The position numbers and the translations under genes were made by a program. From contig JAFKEU010000004.1 in assembly GCA_017308475.1 (NCBI GenBank), positions 707,226-771,225 of the forward strand: a DNA stretch of 64,000 nt, written 5' to 3'. The DNA is from Alphaproteobacteria bacterium. GTDB taxonomy: Bacteria > Pseudomonadota > Alphaproteobacteria > Micropepsales > Micropepsaceae. The notes beneath the pieces are model-generated. The model saw only the letters and a list, made by a program, of their open reading frames with translations, searched no databases and was not told the DNA's origin. Position 1 is the stretch's first letter; every line of letters begins with the position of its first letter. Of the stretch, positions 42,878-51,220 are shown one piece after another.

Positions 42878-44029
42878 ATGACGACCACACGCAGGGCGAT
42901 GATCCACAACCTGGCCGGCGCGCTTCTTGCGGGCACGGCCGTGCCGGCCTTCGCGCAGCAGGGACCGGATGCGCCCTACAATCCGCATCCCGCCGCGCGC
43001 CTGGGCATGGCGCAGGAGGGGCCCGATACGCCCAAGCTCACCATCTACATGGACGACGCCCTGAGCGAACAGGAGGCGATCCGCATCAAGCAGATCGGCA
43101 TCAACTGGGTCGACCTTCAGAACGTGCCGGCCCAGCCCTGGGGCATGGACTATCTGCAGCCGCGCGTCGACGCGCTGAAGAAGCACGCCATGCATATCGG
43201 CATCATGATGATCCGCTGGTCCTACAAGGGCGGCATGGATCCGGACATGGACCAGATCGTCCGCGGCGGTCCCAGCCGTGATGCCGAGATCGAAAAGATC
43301 AAGCAGACCATCGTCAACTGCGGCAAGCTGGGCATCCCGGTGGTGGAATGGAACTTCTACAATCACCGCGCGGTCGACGGGTACAGGAGCGTTTCCGGCC
43401 GTGGCGGCGCCGTCTATGACGAGTTCAATTACGCCCGGATGAAGACGCTGCCTCCGCTGCCGGGCGAGCCCCCCCAGAGTTACGAGGATACCTGGAAGAA
43501 CATCGCATACTTCCTCAAGGCGGTCGTTCCGGTGGCCGAGAAGAACCATGTCGTTCTTTCCGTGCATCCCAACGATCCGCCGCCGCCGATGAGCCGCGGC
43601 TCGGCCCAGGTCCTCAACAGCTTCTCCGACTGGAAGCGCCTGGTGGAGACGGTGAATTCTCCATCCAACTGCATGACCTGGGACTGCGGCGTCACCCGCG
43701 AACTGGGTGAAGACCCGGTGACGGTGGGCAACTGGCTGGCAAGCCGCAACCGCATCGGCCAGGTGCATTTCCGCAACGTCGTCACGCGCAAGCCGCGCGA
43801 AGATTATACCGAGGTCTTCCCCGACAATGGCGACGACGACATGTATGAGGTGATCAGGCTTCTGGTGAAGAACAATTACAGGCGCCTGATCTTCCCGGAA
43901 CATCCACGCGGCCTGGACATCGACAAGCTGCTGCCCAAGGGCACCAATCCCACCGCGTCATGGGCCTACAACGTCGCCTATTGCCGGGCGATGCTGCAGA
44001 TCGCGCTGCGCGAGTTGCGCGGTCTTTAG
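42878..44029 (+). CDS. Exported mannonate-dehydratase-like TIM-barrel protein
   Basis: This 383-aa protein has a signal sequence, TTTRRAMIHNLAGALLAGTAVPAFA, with twin arginines, so Tat export is likely. The rest resembles UxuA (D-mannonate dehydratase): VVEWNFYNH, the metal-site segment LSVHPNDPP, TWDCGV, IGQVHFRNV, DNGDDDMYEVI and FPEHPRGLD. UxuA is normally cytoplasmic, so an exported form suggests a different job or extracytoplasmic sugar-acid chemistry. A ribosome site CAGGGGG precedes the ATG. It stands alone 61 bp after the pot genes and its end overlaps the convergent glnE by 4 bp. Confidence 0.78.
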   Translation: MTTTRRAMIHNLAGALLAGTAVPAFAQQGPDAPYNPHPAARLGMAQEGPDTPKLTIYMDDALSEQEAIRIKQIGINWVDLQNVPAQPWGMDYLQPRVDALKKHAMHIGIMMIRWSYKGGMDPDMDQIVRGGPSRDAEIEKIKQTIVNCGKLGIPVVEWNFYNHRAVDGYRSVSGRGGAVYDEFNYARMKTLPPLPGEPPQSYEDTWKNIAYFLKAVVPVAEKNHVVLSVHPNDPPPPMSRGSAQVLNSFSDWKRLVETVNSPSNCMTWDCGVTRELGEDPVTVGNWLASRNRIGQVHFRNVVTRKPREDYTEVFPDNGDDDMYEVIRLLVKNNYRRLIFPEHPRGLDIDKLLPKGTNPTASWAYNVAYCRAMLQIALRELRGL

Positions 44030-46890
44030 GGATTCATGACGCGCGCGAAGATCGCCCGCGTCTGGCCCTGAAGCTGCGCCAGCCGCGCCTGAAGCTGGGC
44101 AAAGCTGCCCATCTCGGCGGCGCGGGTCAGAAGCGCCTTCAGCCCCGGCGTCGCCTCCTCGATATTGGGCGTTTCGTCCAGCGCGATGCGCAGCGCCTGG
44201 GTCAGCGCGTGCTGCAGGCGCGCCGACGCCACCAGCGCGTGCAAATCCTCCTCGGACAGAAAACCCGCCCCGCCCAGATTGTGGAGCGCCGCGACGGTAT
44301 TTGTATCCAGTATCTCCGGGGCGCCTTGCGCATGCACAAGCTGCAGCGCCTGGGCGATGAACTCCAGGTCCACCAGCCCGCCCGGCGCATATTTCAGGTC
44401 GAAGGGATTCTTGCCGGGAAAAGTCTCTGCCATGCGCGCGCGCATGTCGCGGGCATCGCGCAGGATGTCCTCGGCCGGTCGCGGCTCCGTCAGCCTGCGG
44501 CGGATCTCGGCGGCCACGCGGGTCTTCAACATTTCCGGTCCCGCCACCAGCCGTGCCCGCGTTAGCGCCATATGTTCCCAGGTCCAGCTTTCGCTGGCGT
44601 GATAGGCGGCGAAGCTTTTCAGGCTCACCGCCACCGGCCCCTTGTTGCCGGTCGGCCGCAGCCGCATGTCCACTTCATACAATGTGCCCGCCGCCGTCGG
44701 CGTGGTGAGTGCGGAGATGAAGCGTTGCGCCAGCCGCGCATACCAGGTGGTCGGCGCCAGCGGTCTTGGCCCATCGGAGCCTTCCACCCCTTCCGGCATG
44801 TCATAGACAAACACCAGGTCCAGGTCCGAGCTGGCCGTCATCTCCCTGCCGCCCAGCTTGCCCATCGCCACCACGGCAAAGCCGCCGCCGGGCACCCGGC
44901 CCGCGCCACGCGCCAGTTCATCTTCCACCCTGGGCAGAAGCTCGGTGATCACGGTCTCGGCGATGTTGGCCAGGGCGGGGCCCGCATGTTCGGCGCGCGC
45001 CGTGCCTTCCACGATCTGAACGCCGACGCGGAAGATCGCCTCGCGCGCGAAGCGGCGGGTGCCGTCCAGAACATCCTCATAGCTGCGGGTGACCTGCTGG
45101 TCCGGGATCTGGCGCAGGAGTGCCGCTTGCAGCTCGGTCCGATCCGGCAGCGTGATCAGGAATTCCGCGTCCAGCAGCGCATCCAGCGTGGCGGGATTGC
45201 GCGCCAGATGCGCGGCAAGCCGCGGCGCCGATCCCACGATGCGCGCCAGAAGCTCCAGGAACTGCGGGCGGGCCTGGAACAGCGAAAAAAGCTGCACCCC
45301 GGACGGCAGGCTGGAAAGAAAGCGGTCGAACTGGGCAAAGGCGATGTCCGGTCCCGCCGTTGCTGCCAGCGCCTTCAGGATCGCCGGAATCAGCCGCGTC
45401 AGAAGCTCGCGTGCCCGTGCCGATCGCATGGCGGGAATGCGGCCATGATGCCAGCCACGGATCGCGCCGCTGATATGCCGGGCATCGCGAAAACCCATGG
45501 CGGTGATGGTTTCCAGGGTCTCGGGGTCATCCTCCACCCCCGTGAAGACCAGGCTGCCGCGCGTATCCGACAGTTCGGGCGCGCTTTCGAACAGGCGGGC
45601 ATAATGGCCCTGCACATTTTCCAGCGTCGCGGTCAGCGCATCGCGGAAATCGTCCACCCCGTCATGGCCCATGAAGCAGGCGATGTGCGCCAGCCCTTCC
45701 GGCGTGGCGGGCAGGCTGTGGGTCTGCTGATCCTCCACCATCTGCAACCGGTGCTCCAGCATGCGCAGGGTGCGGTAGTCGCGCGCCAGCTCGTCGGCGG
45801 TCTTCTGAGTCACCCGGCCTTCCCTGGCCAGCGCGGTCAGCGCCCCTTGCGTGGAGGGCACACGCAACGCCGGATGGCGCCCGCCCAGGATCAGCTGCTG
45901 GGTCTGGGCGAAGAATTCGATCTCGCGAATACCGCCGCGCCCCAGCTTGATATTGTGCCCGGCCACCTTGATGTCGCCATGACCGGCGTGAGCGTGGATC
46001 TGCCGCTTGATGGAATGGATGTCCTCGATGGCGGCGAAGTCCAGATAGCGCCGCCAGACAAAGGGCGTGATGGCCTTCAGGAATTGCGCGCCGGTCGTCG
46101 GATCGCCGGCGCAGGGGCGCGCCTTGATCATGGCGGCGCGTTCCCAGTTCTGGCCCATGCCCTCATAGTAATCGAGCGCCGCATCGGTGGAGATGGCGAT
46201 CTGGGTCGCCCCCGCATCGGGGCGAAGCCTGAGGTCGACGCGAAAGACATAGCCGTCGGTCGTGACTTCGGCCAGCAGCCGCACCAGCCCGCGCACGATA
46301 TCGACGGCCGCCCCGCGCATGTCACCGCGCTTGGCAAAAGGGAAAGTCCCGGCGTCATAAAAGACGATCAGGTCTATGTCGCTGGAATAGTTCAGCTCAT
46401 GGGCACCGAATTTGCCCATCGCCAGCACGGTCAGCCCGCTGTCCTCTTCCGCCACCTCGTCCCGGCCGGACATGGCGGCCGCCTGCCGCAGCATGAAGCG
46501 CAACGCCGCGCCCACACAGGCATCGGCGAAGCGGGTCAGCTCGGCGGTGACCTGGTTTACATCCCACGCCCCGGAAATGTCGGCCATGGCGATGGCCAGC
46601 GCCGCGCGCCGCCGCGCCACCCGCAACAGCGTCATGGCTTCGGCTTCGTCCTGCGCCCGCGCCGCGCCGTGGGCGTGCTGGATCGCGGCATTCAGCACCG
46701 TCAGCGGCCCCGCCGCCAGATATTCGGCCAGCGCGCCGTGCTCACGCACCGCCAGGCGGCCAAGGAAGGGTGAATTGCCGAATACCGCGTCCAGCAGGGG
46801 ATCGGCGGAATGAAACCCCCGTTCGGCCAGGGCTTCGTGAATGCGGGCGGCACGGGCGGGGTCGAAGGGACGCGGCGGGATGCGAAGCAT
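44026..46890 (-). CDS. glnE: Glutamine synthetase adenylyltransferase/deadenylylase GlnE
   Basis: This 954-aa bifunctional enzyme attaches or removes AMP on glutamine synthetase in response to PII. It has two nucleotidyltransferase domains: the N-terminal one with FGAHELNYSSDIDLIVF (D171, D173) and the C-terminal one with LGGREMTASSDLDLVFVYD (about residue 690). RDYRTLRMLEHRLQM and PGGLVDLEFIAQ are family landmarks. The length is normal. It lies 14 bp downstream of the kinase gene in the ccm-DegP-regulator-kinase-glnE order. Confidence 0.96.
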   Translation of the reverse strand: MLRIPPRPFDPARAARIHEALAERGFHSADPLLDAVFGNSPFLGRLAVREHGALAEYLAAGPLTVLNAAIQHAHGAARAQDEAEAMTLLRVARRRAALAIAMADISGAWDVNQVTAELTRFADACVGAALRFMLRQAAAMSGRDEVAEEDSGLTVLAMGKFGAHELNYSSDIDLIVFYDAGTFPFAKRGDMRGAAVDIVRGLVRLLAEVTTDGYVFRVDLRLRPDAGATQIAISTDAALDYYEGMGQNWERAAMIKARPCAGDPTTGAQFLKAITPFVWRRYLDFAAIEDIHSIKRQIHAHAGHGDIKVAGHNIKLGRGGIREIEFFAQTQQLILGGRHPALRVPSTQGALTALAREGRVTQKTADELARDYRTLRMLEHRLQMVEDQQTHSLPATPEGLAHIACFMGHDGVDDFRDALTATLENVQGHYARLFESAPELSDTRGSLVFTGVEDDPETLETITAMGFRDARHISGAIRGWHHGRIPAMRSARARELLTRLIPAILKALAATAGPDIAFAQFDRFLSSLPSGVQLFSLFQARPQFLELLARIVGSAPRLAAHLARNPATLDALLDAEFLITLPDRTELQAALLRQIPDQQVTRSYEDVLDGTRRFAREAIFRVGVQIVEGTARAEHAGPALANIAETVITELLPRVEDELARGAGRVPGGGFAVVAMGKLGGREMTASSDLDLVFVYDMPEGVEGSDGPRPLAPTTWYARLAQRFISALTTPTAAGTLYEVDMRLRPTGNKGPVAVSLKSFAAYHASESWTWEHMALTRARLVAGPEMLKTRVAAEIRRRLTEPRPAEDILRDARDMRARMAETFPGKNPFDLKYAPGGLVDLEFIAQALQLVHAQGAPEILDTNTVAALHNLGGAGFLSEEDLHALVASARLQHALTQALRIALDETPNIEEATPGLKALLTRAAEMGSFAQLQARLAQLQGQTRAIFARVMNP

Positions 46891-46904
46891 CCGGGCAGTC
46901 TAGA

Positions 46905-48320
46905 CTACTCCGCAGCGCTTTTCAGAGGCATGGCGCGCAGGGCGCCCGGCGAAAACCGCAGCACCGCCTTCAGGCCGCGGGGCGCATTGTCCGTAAGCAG
47001 CAGTTGGGCGTTGTGGAAATGGGCTACCGCCGCCACAAGCGACAGCCCCAGGCCGGTGCCGGGGGAATTGCGGCTGGCCTCCAGCCGCACAAAGCGCTCC
47101 ACCACACGGGCGCGGTCCTCGGCGGGAATGCCGGGGCCGCTGTCGGCCACGGCCACATCGACGCCCGCATCGCTGCCGGCGATGGTGATCATCACCTGCC
47201 CGGCTTCGGGCGTATATTTGATGGCATTGTCCACCAGATTGGCCAGGGCCTGGGCGATCAGGCTGCGATTGCCTTCGATCCAGATGCGTGCCGGCGGCGG
47301 CATCACCAGGCTGATATGGCGCTCCTCGGCCAGCGGCTCGTAGAGCTCGACGACATCGGCGACCACCGATGCAAGGTCCAGCGTGGTCATGCCGACGCGG
47401 GTGGTGCCGGCGTCGGTTTCGGCGATCAGCAGCAAGGCGTTGAAGGTGCCGATCAGCTTGTCGGCCTCGCCGATGGCCCGCTCGATCTCCTCGGCGTTGC
47501 TGCCGGCGGCATTGAGGCGGGAGGCCATCTCCTCCAGCCGGTTGCGCAGGCGATTGAGCGGCGTGCGCAGATCATGGGCCACACTGTCGGTCACCTCGCG
47601 CAGGCCCTTCATCAGCCGCTCGATGCGGTCCAGCATGCGGTTGAGATTTTCGGCCAGGGTATCGAACTCGTCGCCCGATCCGACCAGCGGCACGCGGCGG
47701 GAAAGATCGCCGGCGATGATTTCACCGCTGGTCTTGTTGATGCTGTCCAGGCGGCGCAGCATGTTGCGGCTCATCAGTGCCCCGCCCAGAAGGCCCAGGA
47801 CCAGGATCAGCGCCGCCGTCCAGGGCAACGTGGTGGTGAACATGCGCTGGGTCAGGTAGCGTTCGTGCACGTCCTGCGCGACCAGGAGCACGAAATCACC
47901 GGTCAGCGCGAACATGCGCCCGCGCGCGCGCCGCGATTCGAGTTTGCCGTCCACCGGACGTTCATAATCGAACTCGACGAAGTTGCCCGGCGTCGCCACG
48001 GTTCGCGGCCAGGTATCGAGGTTTCCGGCGATGATGTGGCGCAGGCCATCCGAAAGCAGATACAGGGCCTGGTTGCTATGCTGGGAACGTTCGCGCACCG
48101 TTTCGGCCAGGCCCCTCAGGCCCAGATGCTGATAGACATCCGACAGGCCGGCGATCTCGGCCTCGATGATCTGGTCGGTCTGGGCGTCCAGCGTGCGCCG
48201 CGTGTTCCAGTAGGTGAAGGCCAGCAGCGCCGCCGTTGAAAAGGCGAACAGCAGCGCATAGACCAGCACGATGCGAAAGGCCTGCGTCCGAAGAAGGGAT
48301 TGGCTTGCCTTCGCCGCCAT
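46905..48320 (-). CDS. Sensor histidine kinase
   Basis: This 471-aa kinase has helices near 18-37 and 163-184 around a periplasmic domain of about 125 residues. HAMP follows (NKTSGEIIAGDLSRRVPL), then HisKA with SVAHDLRTPLNRL (H249), and HATPase boxes NLVDNAIKYTP, DSGPGIP and GTGLGLSLV. It is 12 bp downstream of its regulator. Together they lie between a DegP-like protease gene and glnE, an order I know from alphaproteobacteria, where this pair probably senses envelope stress. Confidence 0.93.
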   Translation of the reverse strand: MAAKASQSLLRTQAFRIVLVYALLFAFSTAALLAFTYWNTRRTLDAQTDQIIEAEIAGLSDVYQHLGLRGLAETVRERSQHSNQALYLLSDGLRHIIAGNLDTWPRTVATPGNFVEFDYERPVDGKLESRRARGRMFALTGDFVLLVAQDVHERYLTQRMFTTTLPWTAALILVLGLLGGALMSRNMLRRLDSINKTSGEIIAGDLSRRVPLVGSGDEFDTLAENLNRMLDRIERLMKGLREVTDSVAHDLRTPLNRLRNRLEEMASRLNAAGSNAEEIERAIGEADKLIGTFNALLLIAETDAGTTRVGMTTLDLASVVADVVELYEPLAEERHISLVMPPPARIWIEGNRSLIAQALANLVDNAIKYTPEAGQVMITIAGSDAGVDVAVADSGPGIPAEDRARVVERFVRLEASRNSPGTGLGLSLVAAVAHFHNAQLLLTDNAPRGLKAVLRFSPGALRAMPLKSAAE

Positions 48321-48332
48321 CGCCCACCCGCG

Positions 48333-49007
48333 TCAATGCGCGCGGATCATGTAGCCGGCGCCGCGAACCGTATGCAGCAAGGGCACCTCGAAGCCCTTGT
48401 CGATCTTGGCGCGCAGCCGCGAGATATGCACATCGATCACATTGGTCTGGGGATCGAAATGATATTCCCACACGCTTTCCAGCAGCATGGTGCGGGTCAC
48501 AACCTGGCCGGCATGGCGCATCAGGTATTCCAGCAGGCGGAATTCGCGCGGCTGCAGCTCGATCTCGGTGCCGCTGCGCTTGGCCCCGCGGGTCAGCAGA
48601 TCCAGCTCCAAATCGCCCACATCCAGCCGGGTCTTGACGCCGGCCGGCATGCGCCGGCGCATCAGCGCGTCGATGCGCGCCAGAAGCTCGACAAAGGCGT
48701 AAGGCTTGGTGAGGTAGTCGTCGCCCCCCGCCTTCAGGCCCTTGACCCGGTCGTCCACTTCCGAGAGCGCCGACAGGAACAGCACCGGAATCTGGTTGCC
48801 ATGCTCGCGCATCTCGGCCACCACGCCCAGCCCATCCTTCCTGGGCAGCATCCGGTCCACGATCGCCACGTCATAGGGCCGTGACAGGGCCAGGTTCAAG
48901 CCGATCTCCCCGTCGGCGGCGTCGTCCACGACATGGCCCGATTCCTTCAGTCCCTGCACCAGATAACGCTGAGCCTCCAGATCGTCTTCGATAACCAGAA
49001 TCCGCAT
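48333..49007 (-). CDS. Response regulator, OmpR family
   Basis: This 224-aa regulator has a receiver with E7-D8-D9 and D51 (AIVDRMLPRKDG), SALSEVDD and TKPYAF switch region, and a winged helix (LQPREFRLLEYLMRHAG, TVRGAGYMIRAH). It lies 77 bp after the DegP-like protease gene and 12 bp before its kinase. It probably regulates the protease as part of an envelope-stress response. Confidence 0.94.
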   Translation of the reverse strand: MRILVIEDDLEAQRYLVQGLKESGHVVDDAADGEIGLNLALSRPYDVAIVDRMLPRKDGLGVVAEMREHGNQIPVLFLSALSEVDDRVKGLKAGGDDYLTKPYAFVELLARIDALMRRRMPAGVKTRLDVGDLELDLLTRGAKRSGTEIELQPREFRLLEYLMRHAGQVVTRTMLLESVWEYHFDPQTNVIDVHISRLRAKIDKGFEVPLLHTVRGAGYMIRAH

Positions 49008-49084
49008 GCATGCTCCCGAATGATGATTGCAGAATTGCTCAAACAGCCGAAGGGCGCGCGGGATGTCCGCGCGCCCTTCTTGGA

Positions 49085-50665
49085 TCAGGTCTTGTCGATG
49101 TCGATGGCGACAAAGCCGGTGCCGCCCTGAGAGCGCGCCACCAGCAGCAGGACACTCTTGCGGCCGCCCTTCTGGGCCTCGGCCACGCCGGACTGGAAAT
49201 CCGCCGGCGACTTGACCGCGCGATTGTTGATCTTCAACACCACATCGCCCGGCTGCAGCCCCTTGTCGGCGGCATCGCTGTCGGGATCGACCTTGGTGAT
49301 GACGACGCCGGAATTGACGTCATCGCTCAGATTGTACATGCGCTTGGCTTCCGGGGTCAGCGACGACAGGCCAAGGCCAGCCGAGTCGGCGCTGGAAGGC
49401 GTGAAGCTGCCGCCCGGCGCGTTGGAGGCCAGCTTCTCGTCCGGCCGGGTGCCGATCGTGACCTTCAGCTCCATCGGCTTGCCGTTGCGGATGACGGAGA
49501 AGGTGGCGCTCTTGCCGGCCTGGACGAGCGCGACTTTCTGGGTCAGGTCGCGCGAATCGTCCACCGCCTGGCCGTCGATCGAGGTGACGATGTCGCCTTG
49601 CTGGAACCCCGACTTGGCGGCGGGGCCGCCGGGCACCACCTCGGCGACCAGTGCGCCCTTGTTGTCCTTCAGCCCCAGCGACGAGGCGATGTCGGGCGTC
49701 ACCGACTGGATCGACACGCCCAGCCAGCCGCGGGTGACATGGCCGGTGGCCTTCAGTTGCGCCACCACGTCATGGATCACGCTGGCGGGAATGGCAAAGC
49801 CGATGCCCACACTGCCGCCCGAGGGCGAGAAGATCATCGAGTTCATGCCCACCACCTGTCCGCGCAGGTCGAAGGTGGGGCCGCCCGAATTGCCCCGGTT
49901 GATGGGGGCGTCGATCTGGATGAAGTTGGTATAGGGCTGGGTGGATTCGATGTCGCGGCCCAGCGAAGAAACGATGCCCGCCGTCACACTGTTGGACAGG
50001 CCGAAGGGATTGCCCACGGCCACCACCCAGTCGCCAACGCGCAGATTCTTGTCGTTTCCGAACTCGACCGACGGCAGCGGCTTGTCGCTGTTGACCTTCA
50101 GCAGCGCCACGTCGGTGGCCGGATCGGTGCCGATCAGCTTGGCGGTGAAAGTGCGGCCGTCCTGCAGCTTGACGGTGATCTTCTTGCTGGCATCGACCAC
50201 GTGGTTGTTGGTGACGATGAAGCCGGACTTGTCGATGATGAAGCCGCTGCCGGCCGACAGGGCCTTGTGCGGCTGCGGCTGGCGCTGGCCGAATTGCTGG
50301 AACAGGTCACGGAACTGTTCGGGGATATTGTCGGAGACGTCGCCGTCGGTGGTCGTGGTCTCGGAGGTGATCGACACCACTGCCGGCGACACCCGCTCGA
50401 CCAGGTCGGCGAAGCTGAAGGGCGCGCTGGATTCCAGCATGCGCGGGGTGCTGCGATTGTTCTGGTTGGCCGCGATCAGGATCGGCGTGCCTGCGGTCTG
50501 GACGTGCCGGACCGGTGGCAGAAAGCCGAAAGCGCCAAGGCCGACCACAACGATCGCGGCAGCGCTGCCCATGGCCAGGGCACGGCCGTGGCGCCGACCG
50601 TGCCTGAAGTGCTGCTTCAGGCCCGAAAGAGCGGAATTCAGCGGATTGGTGGGTTTGTCGGTCAT
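49085..50665 (-). CDS. DegP/HtrA-family periplasmic serine protease
   Basis: This 526-aa Do-like protease has an N-terminal membrane anchor or signal (LAMGSAAAIVVVGLGAFGFLP). A trypsin-like domain carries the triad H155 (VTNNHVVD), D185 (DPATDVALLKV) and S260 (GNSGGP). Two PDZ domains follow (GWLGVSIQSV and VVITKVDPDSDAADKGLQPGDVVLKIN). It degrades or refolds damaged envelope proteins. I chose the start at 50665 because AAGGAG lies upstream. It lies between ccmH and the two-component pair, the common alphaproteobacterial order. MucD or DegP naming cannot be decided. Confidence 0.95.
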   Translation of the reverse strand: MTDKPTNPLNSALSGLKQHFRHGRRHGRALAMGSAAAIVVVGLGAFGFLPPVRHVQTAGTPILIAANQNNRSTPRMLESSAPFSFADLVERVSPAVVSITSETTTTDGDVSDNIPEQFRDLFQQFGQRQPQPHKALSAGSGFIIDKSGFIVTNNHVVDASKKITVKLQDGRTFTAKLIGTDPATDVALLKVNSDKPLPSVEFGNDKNLRVGDWVVAVGNPFGLSNSVTAGIVSSLGRDIESTQPYTNFIQIDAPINRGNSGGPTFDLRGQVVGMNSMIFSPSGGSVGIGFAIPASVIHDVVAQLKATGHVTRGWLGVSIQSVTPDIASSLGLKDNKGALVAEVVPGGPAAKSGFQQGDIVTSIDGQAVDDSRDLTQKVALVQAGKSATFSVIRNGKPMELKVTIGTRPDEKLASNAPGGSFTPSSADSAGLGLSSLTPEAKRMYNLSDDVNSGVVITKVDPDSDAADKGLQPGDVVLKINNRAVKSPADFQSGVAEAQKGGRKSVLLLVARSQGGTGFVAIDIDKT

Positions 50666-50790
50666 GCAGAGCTCCTTGAGGCCGGTAGGTTGCGCCCAGC
50701 CGGGTTTGGTATAGGCCATTTACATTTCTGGTTCTTATCCAGATCGTTAAAGCCACGTAATTTTCAAGAGGCCGGAAAAACCGGGGAGAA

Positions 50791-51207
50791 TCAGGAGCTT
50801 GTCGCCCGCTGCTGCGCCCGCCGAATGGCAATCCCGGCAATCGCACCCCCGGCGACCAGCACTAGGAAGGGCGCCAGCCACAAAAGCCAGGTATCGGCCT
50901 GGAGCGGCGGCTTCATCAGGATGAAGTCGCCATAGCGCGCGACCAGGAAATCCTCGATCTGCTGATCGCTCTTTCCATCGGCGATCTGGCGGCGCACCAG
51001 CCGGCGCACATCGGCCGCGAAGGGCGAGCCGGACTCGTCAATACTTTCGCCCTGGCAGACCAGGCAGCGCAGTTGCCGCTGCAGGTGTCGCGCCCGCGCT
51101 TCCAGCGCCGGATCGGCGAAGCTGGGGGTTTCAGGCGGCAGCGGCGCCTGGGCCAGCGCCGGAACCGCCGCGAACAACAGATACAGGCAGAGCGCCAGCT
51201 TCCTCAT
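50791..51207 (-). CDS. ccmH: Cytochrome c biogenesis protein CcmH/CycL
   Basis: This 138-aa membrane-anchored thioredox protein has a signal peptide (LALCLYLLFAAVPALA), the redox motif LRCLVCQG (C48, C51), then ESIDESGSPFA and YGDFILMKPP, and a C-terminal helix (LLWLAPFLVLVAGGAIAGIAI). It reduces apocytochrome cysteines for haem attachment. It corresponds to the N-terminal half of E. coli CcmH. It starts 13 bp after ccmF. No ccmI or ccmG gene is adjacent in this window. Confidence 0.94.
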   Translation of the reverse strand: MRKLALCLYLLFAAVPALAQAPLPPETPSFADPALEARARHLQRQLRCLVCQGESIDESGSPFAADVRRLVRRQIADGKSDQQIEDFLVARYGDFILMKPPLQADTWLLWLAPFLVLVAGGAIAGIAIRRAQQRATSS

Positions 51208-51220
51208 CCGGGGCGCCGCA

